From Botryosphaeria dothidea (lineage: Eukaryota > Ascomycota > Dothideomycetes > Botryosphaeriales > Botryosphaeriaceae), in the NCBI GenBank assembly GCA_011503125.2, contig WWBZ02000011.1, positions 186,001 through 250,000 of the forward strand: 64,000 bases of DNA, written 5' to 3'. The notes below the pieces were generated by a model. It had not been told where the DNA came from, ran no database searches, and was given only the letters and a program-made list of their open reading frames with translations. Below, in pieces: positions 21,170 through 31,185 of the stretch (position 1 is its first letter; each line of letters begins with the position of its first letter). The translations under genes and the position numbers were made by a program.

Positions 21170-23567
21170 ATGACGAAAATGCCCGACTCCCCTCAACCCA
21201 CCAGCCAACGCCCCCCTCTGTTCGCAGCAGAGCCCCCCACCGGCCCCGATGGACGCCCAAAACTCCAGCGTATCCTCATCGCCAACCGCGGCGAGATCGC
21301 CTGCCGGGTCATTGCGACATGCCGGAAGCTCAACCTCACCTCCATCGCCATCTACGCCGACGAGTGCGCCCTCCCTCTCCCCCACCCACACCCCCCAACC
21401 ACCATCACTAACCACCACCCCAAACAGAGACGCCACCTCCCTCCACGCCCTCCAAGCCGACGAATCCATCCCCCTCGGCCCCCTCGCCCTGCGCCCCACC
21501 AACCCCTACCTCGACGCCCCCCTCCTCATCGACCTCGCCCTGCGCGCCCGCGCCCACGCCATCCACCCGGGCTACGGCTACTTCAGCGAAGACCCCGCCT
21601 TCGCGACGCTCGTCCGCGCCGCCGGCCTCGTCTTCGTCGGCCCCAGCCCGGCCGCCATGTCCACGCTCGGCAACAAGCGCGCCGCGAAGGCATACCTCGC
21701 GCAGCACGCGCCGGCCGTGCCGCTGATTCCCGGATTCGCGGGGTCCGGGCAGGACGTCGACGAGCTGGAGCGGGCGGCCGGCGAGATCGGGTTCCCGGTG
21801 ATGCTGAAGGCGGCGGCGGGGGGCGGGGGCAAGGGGATGCGCGTGGTGCGGGCGGCGGGGGAGCTGCGGGAGGCGCTGGAGCGGGCGCGGTCGGAGGCGG
21901 AGCGCAGCTTCGGGAGCGCGGACTGCATACTCGAGAAGTACGTCGAGTGCGCGAAGCACGTCGAGGTGCAGGTGGTGGGGGATGGGCACGGGCGCGTCGT
22001 GTGCCTGTGGGAGCGCGACTGCTCGGTGCAGCGGCGGCATCAGAAGATCGTGGAGGAGACGCCGTGCGCGTGGCTGGGCGAGGGGATGCGGCGGGAGATG
22101 GCGGCGACGGCGGTGCGCATTGCGGAGTTGATCGGGTACGAGGGCGCGGGGACGGTGGAGTTTGTGGTGGATGTGCGGGCGGGGAGGTTTTATTTCCTCG
22201 AGGTCAATGCGAGGCTGCAGGTCGAGCATCCCATCACCGAGGAGGTGACGGGGCTGGATATCGTGGCGTTGCAGCTCTTCGTCGCGGCGGGCGGCAGCTT
22301 GGCCAGTCTTCCTGCGCTCAACTCCATACCGAGGAACGGCCACGCCATTGAGTGTCGGCTGTGTGCTGAAGACCCTCATCGGAACTTCCTCCCGGAGCGC
22401 GGTACGGTTCGTCTGTGGCATCCGCCGCCCAGTTCGGAGACGCGCTACGAAACGGCCATCCAGACTGGCTCCGAGGTGTCGATCTACTTTGACCCCATGA
22501 TAGCGAAGATCGTCGTCTGGGCCCCGACGCGACTCCTTGCCGTCGAGAAGATGATACGGGTCCTCTCGCAGACGGCGTGTCTGGGCGTCAAGACGAACCA
22601 GCTCTTCTTGCAGAGCTGTCTGATGCACTCCGCGTTCCGGGACCCGGCCTATACCACCTCTTTCATCCCAGACAACTTGGAAAGCTTACTCCAGAGCCCG
22701 TATCCTCAAGAGTTAGCCCGGATCAAGGACCTTCACAGCGTTTTGCCATGTGTGGTTCTCCGCCACATTCGAGCCCAATCAACAAGGCCTTTCCGCAACG
22801 TCCGCCGCGGATTCCGCAACCAGCGCGCCGACCCGATCAACCAGCACTGCAACGTCATCGAATCGCGCGGCGCAGACGCCGCTCTCTCCCAAGGCGTCGA
22901 CGACCACCCATCCATCTGCATCCTCCAGCAAGCCGCGGCGTCCAACCAAGCACCCGACACCTACACCATCCACCTCGCCGCCCTCGCCCCCCCACAACCC
23001 AACGAATCCGCATCCCCAGCCGCGCACTACAACGCCCTCAGCGCCTTCATCCGCGCCTCCCCGCCCCCCTCCTCCACCGCAGCCCTCCACGCCCTCACCC
23101 CCATCCCCCCGCCCCCGGCCACCAACCACGCCGACACATGGCCCTCCTTCTCCGCCGTGCTCGCCCTCAACGGTCGCAGGCTCCTCGCCCACCTCGCCGC
23201 CCCGCCGCGCTGCCCCGACGACCCCGCCGCCCCGCACCCCGTGCTCGCGCACTTCCCGTCGCTGGGCGCGGGCGTCGCGTACGCCGTGCACACGCTGCTG
23301 TCGTTTGCGGAGACGATGCGGCCAGCGGCAGAGACAGCGAGTGGGGCCAGCGATGGAGTCGTCAAAGCGCCGATGCCTTGTCGGGTGCTGGGGGTGGTGA
23401 AGGCGGATGGGGAGGAGGTGCAGAAGGGCGAGAACGTGTTGGTGGTCGAGAGCATGAAGATGGAGATGAGCATCGTGGCGCCGGTGGCGGGGACGGTGAG
23501 GATGGGGAGGGGGTGGGGGAAGGGGGATAGTGTGGGGGAGGGGGAGGTGTTGTGTTCGGTGGAGTGA
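21170..23567 (+). CDS. Acyl-CoA carboxylase biotin-carboxylase/biotin-carrier (alpha) subunit
   Basis: Two exons (21170-21363, 21428-23567) give 777 residues. Domains in order: biotin-carboxylase N-terminal domain (ILIANRGEIACR), ATP-grasp (AAAGGGGKGMR; FLEVNARLQVEHPITEEVTG), biotin-carboxylase C-terminal domain (AIECRLCAEDP), a variable BT-like linker, and a C-terminal biotinyl domain with the lysine in VESMKMEM. It carboxylates its own biotin with ATP and bicarbonate and passes it to the beta subunit at 15095-17010. The N-terminus is short and acidic or proline-rich rather than a mitochondrial presequence, and the C-terminus CSVE is not a PTS1. If the enzyme is peroxisomal, this subunit would have to enter in complex with the ARM-tagged beta subunit. 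Intact. Confidence 0.92.
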
Positions 23568-23650
23568 GAGGGTGGTAGGGGGCGGGCATGGTTCCAGACT
23601 AGAATGAATATAAATTTCTTTTGTTGATAAAGAAAGTTTATGTGTTAATA

Positions 23651-24056
23651 CGTTGGGATAAAGTCTTAGAAGGAACAGGGTCTTATTGATGTTACGGTTT
23701 GAACCCTGAAGGTGCCTTGGATGGATCCTGCGGCGAGACCTTGGGTCGAGAGGACCCTGAAGCTCAACAAGAAAACCCTGCAACTCGTTACCAGTAAAAG
23801 GAACTCTAGAGAGATATATAAGCAGCGCTATCTTGCTCAAACCTTTCTTCCTTTTCTCTTTAGCTTAGTCTTCTCGTAGATAGAATGCCACTGTATTTCC
23901 GCGAGTGCACCGGATACAAGCCATCACAATTGAACCAAGGATCAACAGCGAAGAATTTGTCACATAGCTACTATATAAGAGGGTACCGGGCCACCTACTC
24001 CCCTTCTCCTCATGCCACTCATTATCTGGTATTTGCGAACCAATCACAATTCAACA
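23651..24056 (+). repeat. Solo LTR (about 162 bp before a later insertion), TSD TAATA
   Basis: The element starts CGTTGGG (a change from TGTTGG) and ends TTCAACA. It is flanked by perfect 5-bp direct repeats TAATA at 23646-23650 and 24057-24061. The inner sequence, including ACAGGGTCT, ATTGAACCAAGG, CTACTATATAAGAGGG and the CATGCC block, closely matches the LTR at 26222-26376, so both belong to one family. A second LTR (23690-23928) is inserted in it and must be removed to see the match. The TGTTG...CAACA ends suit a Ty1/copia-type LTR, but the superfamily is inferred. It sits between the 3' ends of the biotin-subunit gene and the HET pseudogene. Confidence 0.8.
23690..23928 (+). repeat. Solo LTR nested in another LTR, TSD ATTGA
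   Basis: A 239-bp element starting TGTTACGG and ending CATCACA, flanked by perfect 5-bp repeats ATTGA at 23685-23689 and 23929-23933. It has an internal TATATAAGCAGC box near 23815 followed by a pyrimidine-rich stretch, as in LTR promoters. Excising it with one target copy rejoins the host LTR exactly as seen in the undisturbed copy at 26222-26376. It is therefore the younger of the two insertions. Confidence 0.8.
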
Positions 24057-24999
24057 TAATATTCTACTCCTAAGCTTATATGACAGAAGAAGAAAAATCC
24101 GTAATAAGTAATGACGTGGCGGTTTTCATTCCAGTCTCATGTAGGCGCTATAGGCTTTATTTCTATTAGTCCTACGCCTCTTCCTTTTCTTACCCGCTAT
24201 CCGAGTATAATAGTTTTAAGTTCACATTCTGTTTCCACCCATAATTTCAAATAGACACTCCCAAGACCGAGCCGATAAGCCACTGGACCGCGTCTATAAA
24301 TCAACATAACAACTACATATGGAGGGTCTCTATCCCTTATCTTATGGTCTGGTAGGAAAGTACAGGCATAATTCATCTCATGAAAGCAGAGCTTCATGTC
24401 CTCGAGCGTACACGCTTCTTCCTCGGATAATGGACATGGCTCCCAATCGCCGCTTAAGGTTTTGTTCAAACCATTAGCCTACGAGTAAACCCCATAATAA
24501 GAGCCCACGTTTAGGGCGAGAAATTCCATGCACAATGTCGAATAGTTCGTAAAAAGAGATGATAAGATCTCTCGCGACGCATGAGGTAGTTCCACAAGGC
24601 CAACCCATTGACCATTTGGTCGTCTGATGTGAAAATCACTGTAGTGTCCCACTTTTTTTTTTTTTCAAGACACAGATTTGCGCATTGTGTGTGTACCATC
24701 ACACTTCCAGGATGAAGGGCTGCAGTCCTAAGATCGTCCGGTGAGAACATTTCCTGCTGCCAGCGTTCTCCCCTAGAAGCTTTCCAGAAGTCGTAGTACG
24801 TTGGGAAATGCATATCGATCTGTTCCTGGACTGATGGTAGGGGAGATTCCAGGGTGAAGTCGAAGGACAGTGATTTTGTGAAAGAACCGTGAAGCCATGC
24901 AATCATCATGAAAACCCGCTGGTCTTGCTTTCGGAACTTGTCAAATTCCCAATTATCGCAGTGCACTTTTGGACGGGACATAACAGGTACCAGTGAAAG

Positions 25000-25249
25000 T
25001 GTCAGACTATTTTGCCTTATTGTATCAGGCATCACATTCTTTCGGGCATCAAGATTAGTAGCTACTCTTTGCCATCTTCTCACTACTCCTCATATTCACA
25101 AGCTTCGGATATTAACATCGGCTTCTATTCTCCTCGGTTATTCAAACACTCTTTTATATATATAAGCAAGCCTACCGACCTCCCTCTTAGGAGCCAGGCA
25201 GAATCTACTCTCTTTCTGACCTCACAACTCTTCACGCTTAAATCTCACA
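25000..25249 (+). repeat. Solo LTR inside the HET gene, TSD GAAAG
   Basis: A 250-bp element starting TGTCAGAC and ending TCTCACA, with perfect 5-bp target repeats GAAAG at 24995-24999 and 25250-25254. It has an internal TATATATATAAGC box near 25156. The HET frame on both sides is continuous once it is removed. The sequence differs from the other LTRs in the window, so it is a separate family. Confidence 0.78.
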
Positions 25250-25435
25250 GAAAGCTGCTTTTTTTTTTCATCATACTCGCAGAACGCCCACGTTGCGAGG
25301 GAACCACAGGTGTTCCGTCCGTTCATCGAATGTATTTTCCCCTCAATAAATGCCCATGACCAGGACGGAAAGATGTGTCGTTTGTCTGAAATCCTTTTTG
25401 CCGCTTCATAACCGGAGGCAGCCCATTCCCATTGG

Positions 25436-25879
25436 TGTTACGGCGCAGCCTCCACAGGAACATGAAAAGGGAAGATGGGGGAGTCCGCAGAGAGAACCCC
25501 ACCAAGGGAAGAGGAAAGGCGCCACGTGACCCCGCACGTGAGCCCCCACCAGGACCCACATGTCGCCCTCTAAAGCCCGGGCGACATAGAGCAACTGTCG
25601 CCCAGTGTAGCCCCGGCGACATAGGGCAACACATAGATTGTATAAACTTTCCTACGTGCATATAAACCGCACTCCCTAGATAGCTTTGACCTCCGTGGTC
25701 AACTTCACAATAGAATTTGGACTCTATTGGTAACAAGGCCTTCGCACGCAGTGCTCAGTCTTTAGTCGTCTACTCGTTCCTCACGTACCTCTTCTTGTAC
25801 CCACTCAAGGAAAACCCTTCGACAGGTTTTCTCCCTCTTTGGTGTTTGGATCCTTAGAGGTAGAGGCCCGCTCGTTACA
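25436..25879 (+). repeat. Solo LTR inside the HET gene, TSD ATTGG
   Basis: A 444-bp element starting TGTTACGG and ending GCTCGTTACA, with perfect 5-bp repeats ATTGG at 25431-25435 and 25880-25884. It contains a GCATATAAACC promoter-like box near 25660 and an internal imperfect tandem unit (GGCGACATAG-GCAAC) near 25580-25632. It is a Ty3/gypsy-like solo LTR by its ends; the superfamily is inferred. It created the premature stop at 25875-25877 in the HET frame. Confidence 0.82.
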
Positions 25880-26221
25880 ATTGGATTGCAATGTCTAACT
25901 CTTCAAAAGGCATTCCGAAACGATGGTTTTTGTTGAAATTCAACTGTCTTTCGATTATCCAGTTCAGGATACCTTGAAATGCCAACAGATTATCCGTCGG
26001 GTAGGTGAAATCACGGCCTGAGAATGTGGAGACAGCTTTATAGTAATCCACGTGAGGGTCAGTCGAACGACGGGTTGTATACCCATAAGTCCCACCCTCA
26101 ACCAGAAGTGTAACACCGTTATCATCCACCAGGCGAACCCCTTCGTGTGTGAAGTATAACAGTCGCTTTGACACGACAGCTTCCTCATACGTCCACCCTC
26201 GCCTGGACCACTTTGTCTTGT

Positions 26222-26376
26222 TATTGAACAAGTGGGTTGTTTGTATAGGGAGTGAAGTTCATCGTAGATTGGCATGAGGAGGAAGAGGGTAGGTGACCCG
26301 GTCCCTCTTATATAGTAGCTATATAACAAATTCTCGGTGTTGACCCTTGGTTCAATCAGACCCTGTTCCTCCAACA
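26222..26376 (-). repeat. Solo LTR inside the HET domain, TSD CTTGT
   Basis: A 155-bp element. On the minus strand it reads TGTTGGAGG...TTCAATA, flanked on the plus strand by perfect CTTGT repeats at 26217-26221 and 26377-26381. It is the same family as the LTR at 23651-24056, sharing about 90 bp of closely similar inner sequence. The terminal CAATA looks like CAACA with one C-to-T change. It splits the HET domain just before WSRRGWTY. Confidence 0.82.
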
Positions 26377-27630
26377 CTTGTTCAATTAATCGAGAAAATC
26401 GAGTTGGGATCTCCACGAGTCAGGTTTGTAGCGGGATGCGGCTCCTTCGACCCATGGCCAGTAGAGAAACGCTAGGCTCAGGCCATTCCAGTGTACTGCT
26501 TGTATGACTCTCTGTCTATCCACTCGGACGCCAGGAAGACCACTTGTTGCGTCTTCACCAAATTGTGCTACTAGAGTAACATCAGAAGACCCGAAAATCG
26601 TGTCCATGCGGTAGATCTGGGTTAGATTAATACCGTCATCATCCTGCACGATACAAATGCGGTCGACCCAAAGATATCTTAATCCCAGCTCTTTTGTCGC
26701 AATCATTGCATCACTAATGGCGTTGGGAACATTCGCTGACAATAGCCCCCCTTCCTGTTCCAGATCTGCAATGGTGGACTTTGTCGCTGCGCATTGGACC
26801 TCCGATGATGAACCCCACACGTAGCTAAGACCGGCATACTTCGTGGGCTTCGATACGCGAACGACAAAATTGCTGATAACATCGATTAGTCGAAACTCAT
26901 CGAAAATTTCTGCTGGTGATTCTTGGTTGAGGGATGGCTGGTTTGAAGGGCACGCCAGCGAGCTCTTGATGGTTTCCCAGTCTATCCTTCGGTAGTCTGG
27001 CGGAGTCGGAGTGGTTTGAGTATCGAGTCGAAGGTCGCCGACGTAGCTGTCTTCCATAAAAAGCATCATCCCAGATTCGTCAAATAGTATGTCAATTGTG
27101 TTCGACGCGAGTGAACGAAGGAAGGAGGGATGCTTAGCGATAAAGTCACAAAATCCGCAAAAAAGAGCTCGAATGCGTATTTCCCTGAGCTTTCCAAGTC
27201 GTACGAAAAACAACTTTCGCCATGGCTCTGAATCGGGGCCTAAGATTGATTCATACTCCGGGGCTGCGTGAAAGAGCAGATGCCAAGGACGCAGATGTGC
27301 GCAGGTTGAACAGGCTGAAGCTGCAGCCCCGGAAAACTCGGAACACTTGGCGCAATCCTCGTGAAAAAAGGCAAAGGGAACGTCTCTGTACAGCTTCAAC
27401 GGGAGGTAAGAATAGTCGATCTTGCCATATTCCACATTCCGAGTACCGAGACCTTGACATAGGGTGAAAGGGTATTTCGAGAAAGGGTGGGTTTGAATGT
27501 CAATGTTATCCGACGATTTGTTGCTCAGCTGGTGGTCTCTGGCGGCCGTCTCACTCTCAATGTTTCTCGGTCCCGAGCTCGGAAGAATCCCGTGGTCATC
27601 GCTCTGCAAATTTGTTGCCTCTGTGTTCAT

Positions 27631-27968
27631 CGTGTCCGCGTTGCGTCCAAGTGTAGCCAGCGGCGTTTGCTACTTGAACGGTGGAATTGAGAGTGTAGGT
27701 TGGAGGATGTACTCCAACAAAGGAACGTGGCAAGTTACCCCGCTTCTTGTGTACCGTAGGTGTGCATTGCTGACAACGCATGCCAAGTGCTACGAAGCAG
27801 CTGCTGTAGAACAAGGCGAGCAGTGGGAGGTGCAGGAAGCAGAGAAGCGGGCAACTTGGAAAGTCGCCCCACTTACACGTGCGCAGTTACGTGGGACCCC
27901 CCTTAGATCCATATAGATCCAACCCTTATAAAATTACCTCCCTTAGATCTATGAGGAATATACCTAAC
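27631..27968. other. Intergenic upstream of the HET pseudogene
   Basis: No gene seen. Should include the former HET promoter. It contains CCAACA at 27714-27719 that resembles an LTR end, but I could not find a partner end or target duplication. Confidence 0.35.
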
Positions 27969-28262
27969 TGTCACGATTCGAACTATCTCTAAAGCGGATC
28001 TCCGGGTACCGAGGGAGCGCTAGCGCATCGACCGTAGGACGGAAAAATCACGTGTCGATATCACTTGGAAGCAAAGTGTAGCCGATGCTAGCTCACCTTT
28101 GGCTTCTAGCTAAGTTAAATATTTTGACTTGCTACTAGCGTAGGCTACCCTCTATAAGCAGCCTTTTCGTTTTCTTCCCTCTCTTTTTTCTCTTCTTTTC
28201 TTTAGCTCAGAACCTTCCTCAATTGATGCCTACTTAAACTCGATTCGTGGTGGCCCGTGACA
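27969..28262 (+). repeat. LTR-like element, no target duplication found
   Basis: A 294-bp segment bounded by 7-bp inverted ends TGTCACG and CGTGACA, with an internal CTCTATAAGCAGCC box near 28152 followed by a long pyrimidine tract, the same layout as the verified LTRs. The flanks (CTAAC, ATACG) do not match, so it may be one recombined LTR or a chance pairing. Confidence 0.5.
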
Positions 28263-28433
28263 ATACGTCTCTTTTATCTTATATTGAAGATATCTCCTAG
28301 CATTTATATTTCGAGTCCTTGTAGAAAAAGCTTCCAGCTTGAACGTTACTAACTTATATACTTTTCTTCGCACCTACTACATAGGAGAATGAGACCATGA
28401 ACAAAATAGGCCCAGGATGAGTATTTGACTAGA

Positions 28434-30575
28434 TCAGAGCCGTCTTCTCCCTCCCCGAACGCCACCCTGACCCACCGGCTTAAACACAGTAACATCATCC
28501 CTCCCATCCAGCACCGCATTCAACACCCTACTCAGTCCAACAGTAGTAAACAAAATCCTCACGAGGTACCTCTCCGTCCTCTCCTCCACCACCCGCCTCA
28601 GCAACACCACAAGCCTCCCCAACGCCTCCCGCATACTCCCGCGCGACGCATCCTCCAACAGATGCACGCCATCGACCACCACATAAAGCAACGGCTCGTC
28701 GTTCGCATCGACCAGGTCCCGCAGCGGCTCCAGCGCTCCATCCCACGTGCGCAACGTGCCGTCCAGCGCCGCGACCCTCGCGGGGCCGAACGTCGCGTCT
28801 CCGGAGCGCCCGCGGCCGCCGCCCGCCTCCCCCTCGCTCTCGGGCAGCATCTCGGCCAGCTGGCGGATCGCCGCGTACGCCAGCGCGACCAGCGCGACCG
28901 TCTCGCGCGTGCGGCCGGCGGGCGGGTCGGCGCGCGAGAGGCGGCAGAAGAAGGAGATGACGGAGACGCCGGCGGCGCGCGAGGCGGTGGCGTAGCGGGA
29001 GGCGAGGAGGGAGGCTTGCGTTTCGTGGGCGGCTTCCCAGGGGAAGCGGACGTGGAGGATGGAGGATGTGGGCGAGGTGGTGAGGAAGTGGATGCGGGAG
29101 ACGGCTGCGGCGTCGGCGAGGAAGGTGGGGAGGGAGTTGCTCGGCGTGGGGAAGAAGGGGGAGGTTTGTCGGTCGTCGTAGAAGTCGGCAAGGTGGGCGG
29201 AGTGGAGTAGGATGTCCTGGCGGGTGTAGGTTGGTTCTGCTTGGAAGGAAGTAGACGTATTTAGGGGCGAGGAACTGTGTTGTTCGTCTGCGAGATCACT
29301 GTTATTTTTGTGGGACAAGAACAATCATGGGGAGAGCTTACCGTCGGTTGGGACTGGGCTGACTGGCCGTGACGTTGAATCGGCTGCTGCGATGGAAAGA
29401 AGCCGTAAACCAGCAATACCGGCCGTGAGCTTGCTAGCTTCGGGCACCAACATCTCCATGACGCTCTGTTGGAAAAGCTCTCGTTGCTCAAGCATGCTCT
29501 TCTTGTTCTCATTCCGAAGTCTGATAGCAAATCTCTCGAAGTAGCTTTCACCAATCGGCTGTTCATGCAACCCGATTTGAAATTTGAGCGGTTCCTTCCG
29601 GTGCAACGAAACGACTGCAGCCAATGAACCTCTTATCTCCGTCAAATCGCGGTTCAACATTCTCCTGTGGATCGTTTCGGACAAGTACCGGATCTGCTGA
29701 AGCTGCTGCTGATACTTGCTGTATATGTTCTCGTTCAAGCTGCGCATCATCCTCTTCCGCTTCTTGTCCGTATACCATTTCATAACGTTAATGAGGAATG
29801 AGAATATCAGACAGTAGAGGCGGAGGACCAAATTTTGCACAGCACTGTCGTTCTTGTAGTTCAGGACTTCCTCATGAACGGTGCTGATACAGTCGTTGAT
29901 GTCAGTTACGGCAAGTGCGAACCCTTCACTGATAGTTTCGTGGTTGGAGGAGGCCTGCCGCAAGGTTAGCGGAAAAACAAGCGAATCCGGAAAAATGCAG
30001 GGGTGCAATACCTCGATGAACACTGTAAGTGCACCGCAGAAGACCGAGGCATAATCATTGCTTGAAGGCAGTATCCTCAAGACATTGGAGTGATTGTTGA
30101 TCGCCTTGCCTACTTTGCGGAGGTATTCGCGTGCCTTGACGAATGCGTCCCTTTCTGAACGCTTTTCCCAGGATAGCCTGATCTTCTCTGTGGCTCTGTA
30201 GACATCGTTGAATGATTTCGGAGTGGCAGTCAGTTCACTTTGGAAATTGGAGGGGACGTGACGATGAAATTCCTCAGCAAGCGCACGAAGTTCTGCGCGT
30301 TTCGCATCCAACTCATCCAGCTCTTCCCGCCTACAAGCGTGCAAATATGTGTCAGCTTCACCAGGCACTATATCAATCATCCTGGAAGGATAGGGAACCA
30401 ACCAACTGGTGCTATCATTAGCCCTGTCCTCACACCGTTGCTTTTCTGATTGCCATTGTTGCTCGTCCACGAGTGCTTCTCTCAGTTTAATGTCTGAAGG
30501 CGCAGGCGAGTGGAGTGGATGGGTAGAGGTGAATCCTGCAATCAGTTGTGTTACGGCACTGTCGGTTGACTGCAT
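28434..30575 (-). CDS. DUF7708 NLR-like protein with degenerate P-loop region
   Basis: Two exons (30575-29343, 29288-28434) give 695 residues. Residues about 150-330 match the fungal DUF7708 region that often precedes NACHT domains: KAINNHSNVLRILPSSNDY, the hydrophobic block GALTVFIEVLHP and KRKRMMRSLNENIYSKYQQQ. The C-terminal part looks like the start of an NTPase fold: HFLTTSPTSSILHVRF stands where a P-loop would be but lacks the glycine-rich GKS/T, and LLYVVVDGVHLLED resembles a Walker B strand. No ankyrin, WD40 or TPR repeats follow. It could be a short adaptor of the NLR type or a truncated receptor. The reading frame is intact. It neighbours a HET pseudogene. Confidence 0.75.
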
Positions 30576-31185
30576 TGTGATTCTACTATTGTGCAGGCTG
30601 GTCCCGATACTACTGGGACGGAAATCTGATTAATTTCAAGCTTTTCATCGCCCAACCATATTTTTCTCATGCAAGCGCATGGAACGATGCAGTAGGAGTC
30701 CTGGAAACTTGGCCGACCATGGCGTGCACACTCCCGATAAAGACCGCTTTTAGGCTACAGGCCATCGCTGCCCAGCTGCATGCTATCGCTAGGCAACAGC
30801 TCGATGGTGCATCAGCTATAGGTAGGACGATGCAACGTGGCCCGATAAGACGGGCAAGTGTTTCGTTGTGGATTAGCGCCGTCTGCAGGTGGAATCTTTG
30901 AGCCTTATTTCGACAGCCTTGCTTGTCCAGCCTTGCTGATCATATCCTCTTGTGTAAACAGCTTCGGCGCATGTAAGATGCAAGTCGGCATTGGTCATGT
31001 TTGGTGATGACAGTACTTGCATTGGAACGTTCTCAGCTTCTCTTGGCTGGCCCCAGCCTTCCTTGTGCAACTGAAAAGCTGCCCTCGCATGACGAGTATA
31101 ATTGAGCTGACGGGCACAAGCTCTGATGCAGAGCTAAAGGCCAACACTGGAAGTGTGAGACCTTAGAGTCTCTCGGAATCTCAAG
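30576..31185. other. Intergenic, no gene seen
   Basis: Between the divergent DUF7708 gene and the AAA ATPase pseudogene. Open frames here are short and unconvincing. Confidence 0.4.

Larger units (their letters stand above)
24197..27630 (-). pseudogene. HET-domain heterokaryon incompatibility gene, broken by three solo LTRs
   Basis: The coding sequence starts at 27630 and ends at a TAG at 24197. The HET domain lies around 26900-26380 and 26220-26100, with YAGLSYVWGSS, LGLRYLWVDRICI and WSRRGWTYEEAV. Further pieces carry the usual FPSWSWAF block (about 25360) and a C-terminal block ending LKTIILG. HET proteins trigger cell death when incompatible hyphae fuse. Three LTRs interrupt the gene at 26222-26376, 25436-25879 and 25000-25249. 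Removing each one with a single target copy puts the flanking HET segments back in one frame. Other lesions remain: a TAA at 26386-26388, a TAA at 24511-24513 and a frameshift near 24475. No full product is possible. Confidence 0.88.

Noticed and set aside
26223..26386. 12-bp inverted ends suggesting a MITE in the HET gene
   Set aside because: The 5-bp direct repeat CTTGT, the TGTTG...CAATA ends and the matching second copy at 23651-24056 fit a solo LTR better.
27714..27719. CCAACA as the end of another copia-type LTR
   Set aside because: No partner end and no target duplication of AAGGA found; left unannotated.
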